Assembly: GCF_051020985.1 (NCBI RefSeq) | Contig: NW_027475144.1 | Coordinates: forward strand, 1,488,001 to 1,552,000 | Source: Nomia melanderi | Lineage: Eukaryota > Arthropoda > Insecta > Hymenoptera > Halictidae | Reading direction: 5' to 3' | DNA: 64,000 bases | Shown: positions 61,826 to 64,000 of the stretch, in pieces | Numbering within the stretch: the first letter of the stretch is position 1 | Layout: the number at the start of each line of letters is the position of its first letter | Program-made: the position numbers and the translations under genes | The notes under the pieces: model-generated | What the model was told of the DNA's origin: nothing | Database searches by the model: none | Seen by the model: only the letters and a program-made list of their open reading frames with translations

Positions 61826-62460
61826 AGTCTCATGGGGCGGGACACTCAGGGTCAGGGGAAAATCCAATATAGATCTGGTGATATCTCGGGTGCTATTACA
61901 GATAGCGCAATAAACCAAAGTGAATTATCTGCAGGAGGCACTGGCGCATGAATCTGTGCAACGGGAACGACCACGGACCACCAGGGGCCGAGAAAACCAC
62001 AGTCTCATGGGGCGGGACACTCAGGGTCAGGGGAAAATCCAATATAGATCTGGTGATATCTCGGGTGCTATTACAGATAGCGCAATAAACCAAAGTGAAT
62101 TATCTGCAGGAGGCACTGGCGCATGAATCTGTGCAGCGGGGACGACCTCGGACCACCAGGGGCCGAGAAAACCACCGTCTCATGGGGCCGGACTGTCAGG
62201 GTCAGGGGAAAATCCAATATATATCTGGTGATATCTCGGGTGCTATTACAGATAGCGCAATAAATCAAAGTGCATTGTCTGTAGGAGGCCCTGGCGCATA
62301 AATCTGTGCAGCGGGAACAACCTCGGACCACCAGGGGCCGAGAAAACCACCGACACATGGGGCCGGACTGTCAGGGTCTGGGAAAAATCCAATATATATC
62401 TGGTGATATCTCGAGTGCTATTAGAGATAGCGCAATAAACCAAAGTGAATTATCTGCAGG

Positions 62461-62488
62461 AGGGCCTAGCGTATTAATCTGAGCAGCA
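62461..62488 (+). repeat. GTATTAATCTGAGC marker, copy 4
   Basis: Same form, 1,400 bp (8 monomers) after copy 3, but with AGCAGCAGGAACG as in copy 1. Confidence 0.85.
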
Positions 62489-62819
62489 GGAACGACCTCG
62501 GACCACCAGGCGCCGAGAAAACTACCGTCTCATGGGGCCGGTCACTCAGAGTCAGTGAAAAATCCAATATATATGTGGTGATATCTCGGGTGCTATTAGA
62601 GATAGCGCAATAAATCAAGGTGCATTATCTGTAGGAGACCCTGGCGCATGAATCTGTGCAGCGGGAACGACCTCGCAACACCAGGGACCGAGAAAACCAC
62701 TGTCTCATGGGGCCGGACACTCAGGGTCAGAGTAAAATCCAATATATATCTGGTGATATCTCGGGTGCTATTACAGGTAGCGCAATAAATCAAAGTGCAT
62801 TGTCTGTAGGAGGCCCTGG

Positions 62820-63925
62820 CGCATGAATCTGTGCAGCGGGGACGACCTCGGACCACCAGGGGCCGAGAAAACCACCGTCTCATGGGGCCGGACTGTCAGG
62901 GTCAGGGGAAAATCCAATATATATCTGGTGATATCTCGGGTGCTATTACAGATAGCGCAATAAATCAAAGTGCATTGTCTGTAGGAGGCCCTGGCGCATA
63001 AATCTGTGCAGCGGGGACAACCTCGGACCACCAGGGGCCGAGAAAACCACCGACACATGGGGCCGGACTGTCAGGGTCTGGGAAAAATCCAATATATATC
63101 TGGTGATATCTCGAGTGCTATTAGAGATAGCGCAATAAACCAAAGTGAATTATCTGCAGGAGGGCCTAGCGTATTAATCTGAGCAGCAGTAACGACCTCG
63201 GACCACCAGGCGCCGAGAAAACTACCGTCTCATGGGGCCGGTCACTCAGAGTCAGTGAAAAATCAAATATATATGTGGTGATATCTCGGGTGCTATTAGA
63301 GATAGCGCAATGAATCAAAGTGCATTATCTGTAGGAGACCCTGGCGCATGAATCTGTGCAGCGGGAACGACCTCGCAACACCAGGGACCGAGAAAACCAC
63401 CGTCTCATGGGGCCGGACACTCAGGGTCAGTGAAAAATCCAATATATATGTGGTGATATCTCGGGTGCTATTACAGATAGCGCAATAACTCAAAGTGAAT
63501 TATCTGCAGTAGGCCCTGGCGCATGAATCTGTGCAGCGGGAACGACCTCGGACCACCAGGGGCCGAGAAAACTACCGTCTCATGGGGCCGGTCACTCAGG
63601 GTCAGTGAAAAATCCAATATATATCTGCTGTTATCTCGGGTGCTATTACAGATAGCGCAATAAATCAACGTGCATTGTCTGTAGGAGGCCCTGGCGCATG
63701 AATCTGTGCAGCGGGAACGACCTCGGACCACCAAGGGCCGAAAAAACCACTGTCTCATGGGGCCGGACACTCAGGGTCAGAGTAAAATCCAATATATATC
63801 TGGTGATATCTCGGGTGCTATTACAGGTAGCGCAATAAATCAAAGTGCATTGTCTGTAGGAGGCCCTGGCGCATGAATCTGTGCAACGGGAACGACCTCG
63901 GACCACCAGGGGCCGAGAAAAGCAC
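62820..63925 (+). repeat. 2,100-bp-spaced terminal block, copy 2
   Basis: Second copy, ending 75 bp before the window edge, where it switches to CACCGTCTCATGG with the CTGTCAGGG form. Confidence 0.87.
63161..63188 (+). repeat. GTATTAATCTGAGC marker, copy 5
   Basis: Same form, 700 bp (4 monomers) after copy 4, with the AGTAACG ending of copies 2 and 3. Confidence 0.85.
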
Positions 63926-64000
63926 CGTCTCATGGGGCCGGACTGTCAGGGTCAGGGGAAAATCCAATATATATCTGGTGATATCTCGGGTGCTATTACA

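Larger units (their letters stand above)
1..64000 (+). repeat. 175-bp tandem satellite array (whole window)
   Basis: The window is a head-to-tail array of a 175-bp unit, about 365 copies, all in one orientation, running off both ends. The landmark GATATCTCGGG recurs at 102, 277 and so on every 175 bp, and the phase drifts by only +3 bp net over the whole window. No stretch of non-satellite sequence is inserted anywhere. The consensus is about 53% GC (hand count 92 of 175) with eight CpGs. Monomer length near a nucleosome repeat and the long homogeneous structure are typical of eukaryotic centromeric or pericentromeric satellites; that location is inference. I do not recognise the family. There is no CENP-B box. 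Confidence 0.98.
55400..64000 (+). repeat. Array domain V: short variable-length higher-order repeats
   Basis: A marker monomer with AGGGCCTAGCGTATTAATCT recurs at 58,436, 60,011, 61,061, 62,461 and 63,161, giving units of 9, 6, 8 and 4 monomers. ACCGACACATGGGGCCGG and CGGACTGTCAGGG are linked local variants in the monomers just before it. The ACCAGGGACCGAG variant also seen near 7.4 kb and 23.3 kb is common here. The array continues past the window end. No gene or unique DNA is present. Confidence 0.8.

Noticed and set aside
1..64000. Hundreds of open frames of 60-110 codons on both strands, read as genes or a repeat-protein family
   Set aside because: They recur at exactly the monomer period, overlap each other on both strands, and encode the same shifted translations of one satellite. 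No gene boundaries, introns or unique DNA accompany them.
1..64000. CRISPR array or bacterial repeat region
   Set aside because: There are no unique spacers: the whole 175-bp unit repeats. No cas-like gene or prokaryotic gene context is present.
1..64000. Embedded transposable element or rDNA
   Set aside because: The 175-bp phase is never interrupted by more than 2 bp, so nothing of that kind can be inserted in the window.
1..64000. Assignment to a named satellite such as alpha satellite or frog Fcr1
   Set aside because: A period near 175 bp is shared by many unrelated satellites. I do not recognise the sequence, and a database comparison of the consensus would be needed to name it.

Overview
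The whole 64 kb window is one uninterrupted satellite DNA array. A 175-bp monomer is repeated head to tail, always in the same orientation, about 365 times. I find no gene, RNA gene, transposon, CRISPR array, origin or single-copy DNA. Every open frame in the window is explained by the repeat itself. The setting is a eukaryotic nuclear genome, probably centromeric or pericentromeric heterochromatin, because arrays of this size, purity and nucleosome-scale period are known from such regions. I do not recognise the satellite family and cannot name the species from sequence alone.

The monomer, numbered from the G of its EcoRV site (GATATC), is about 53% GC with eight CpGs. In order it carries the EcoRV site (1-6), a small dyad (11-29), an AATAAA hexamer (30-35), a GGCCCTGG / CCAGGGGCC bulged dyad (58-65 and 102-110), a second dyad enclosing a CTCF-like core (93-113), a G-rich stretch with two TCAGGG units (about 130-154), and an AT run (162-170). 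Two haplotypes dominate. They differ at five linked positions (20, 36, 44, 48, 53): type A is G-C-A-A-C and type B is C-T-C-G-T. Recombinant forms are frequent.

The period is almost perfect. Only six monomers depart from 175 bp: three of 174 bp and three of 177 bp. Two of the 174s share the same deletion and two of the 177s share the same insertion, so these indels were copied along with larger blocks.

Above the monomer level the array is a mosaic of higher-order repeats with five rough domains. Domain I (1 to about 24.1 kb) holds long nested duplications with offsets of 1,750, 5,950, 8,400-9,800 and 15,900-16,800 bp, some copies being identical. Domain II (about 24.1-33.6 kb) is built from 8-, 9- and 11-monomer units and includes a near-identical 1,925-bp tandem pair. 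Domain III (about 33.6-41.2 kb) has 14- to 17-monomer spacings and a 27-monomer duplication. Domain IV (about 41.2-55.4 kb) is the most heterogeneous and carries most of the indel monomers. Domain V (about 55.4 kb to the end) has short, variable-length units of 4-12 monomers. The pattern fits repeated unequal exchange and gene conversion. No protein-based or RNA-based system is visible. The points most worth following are a 64-bp divergent patch present six times, a variant in which linked changes create a perfect small dyad (seven copies), and the CTCF-like core in most monomers.
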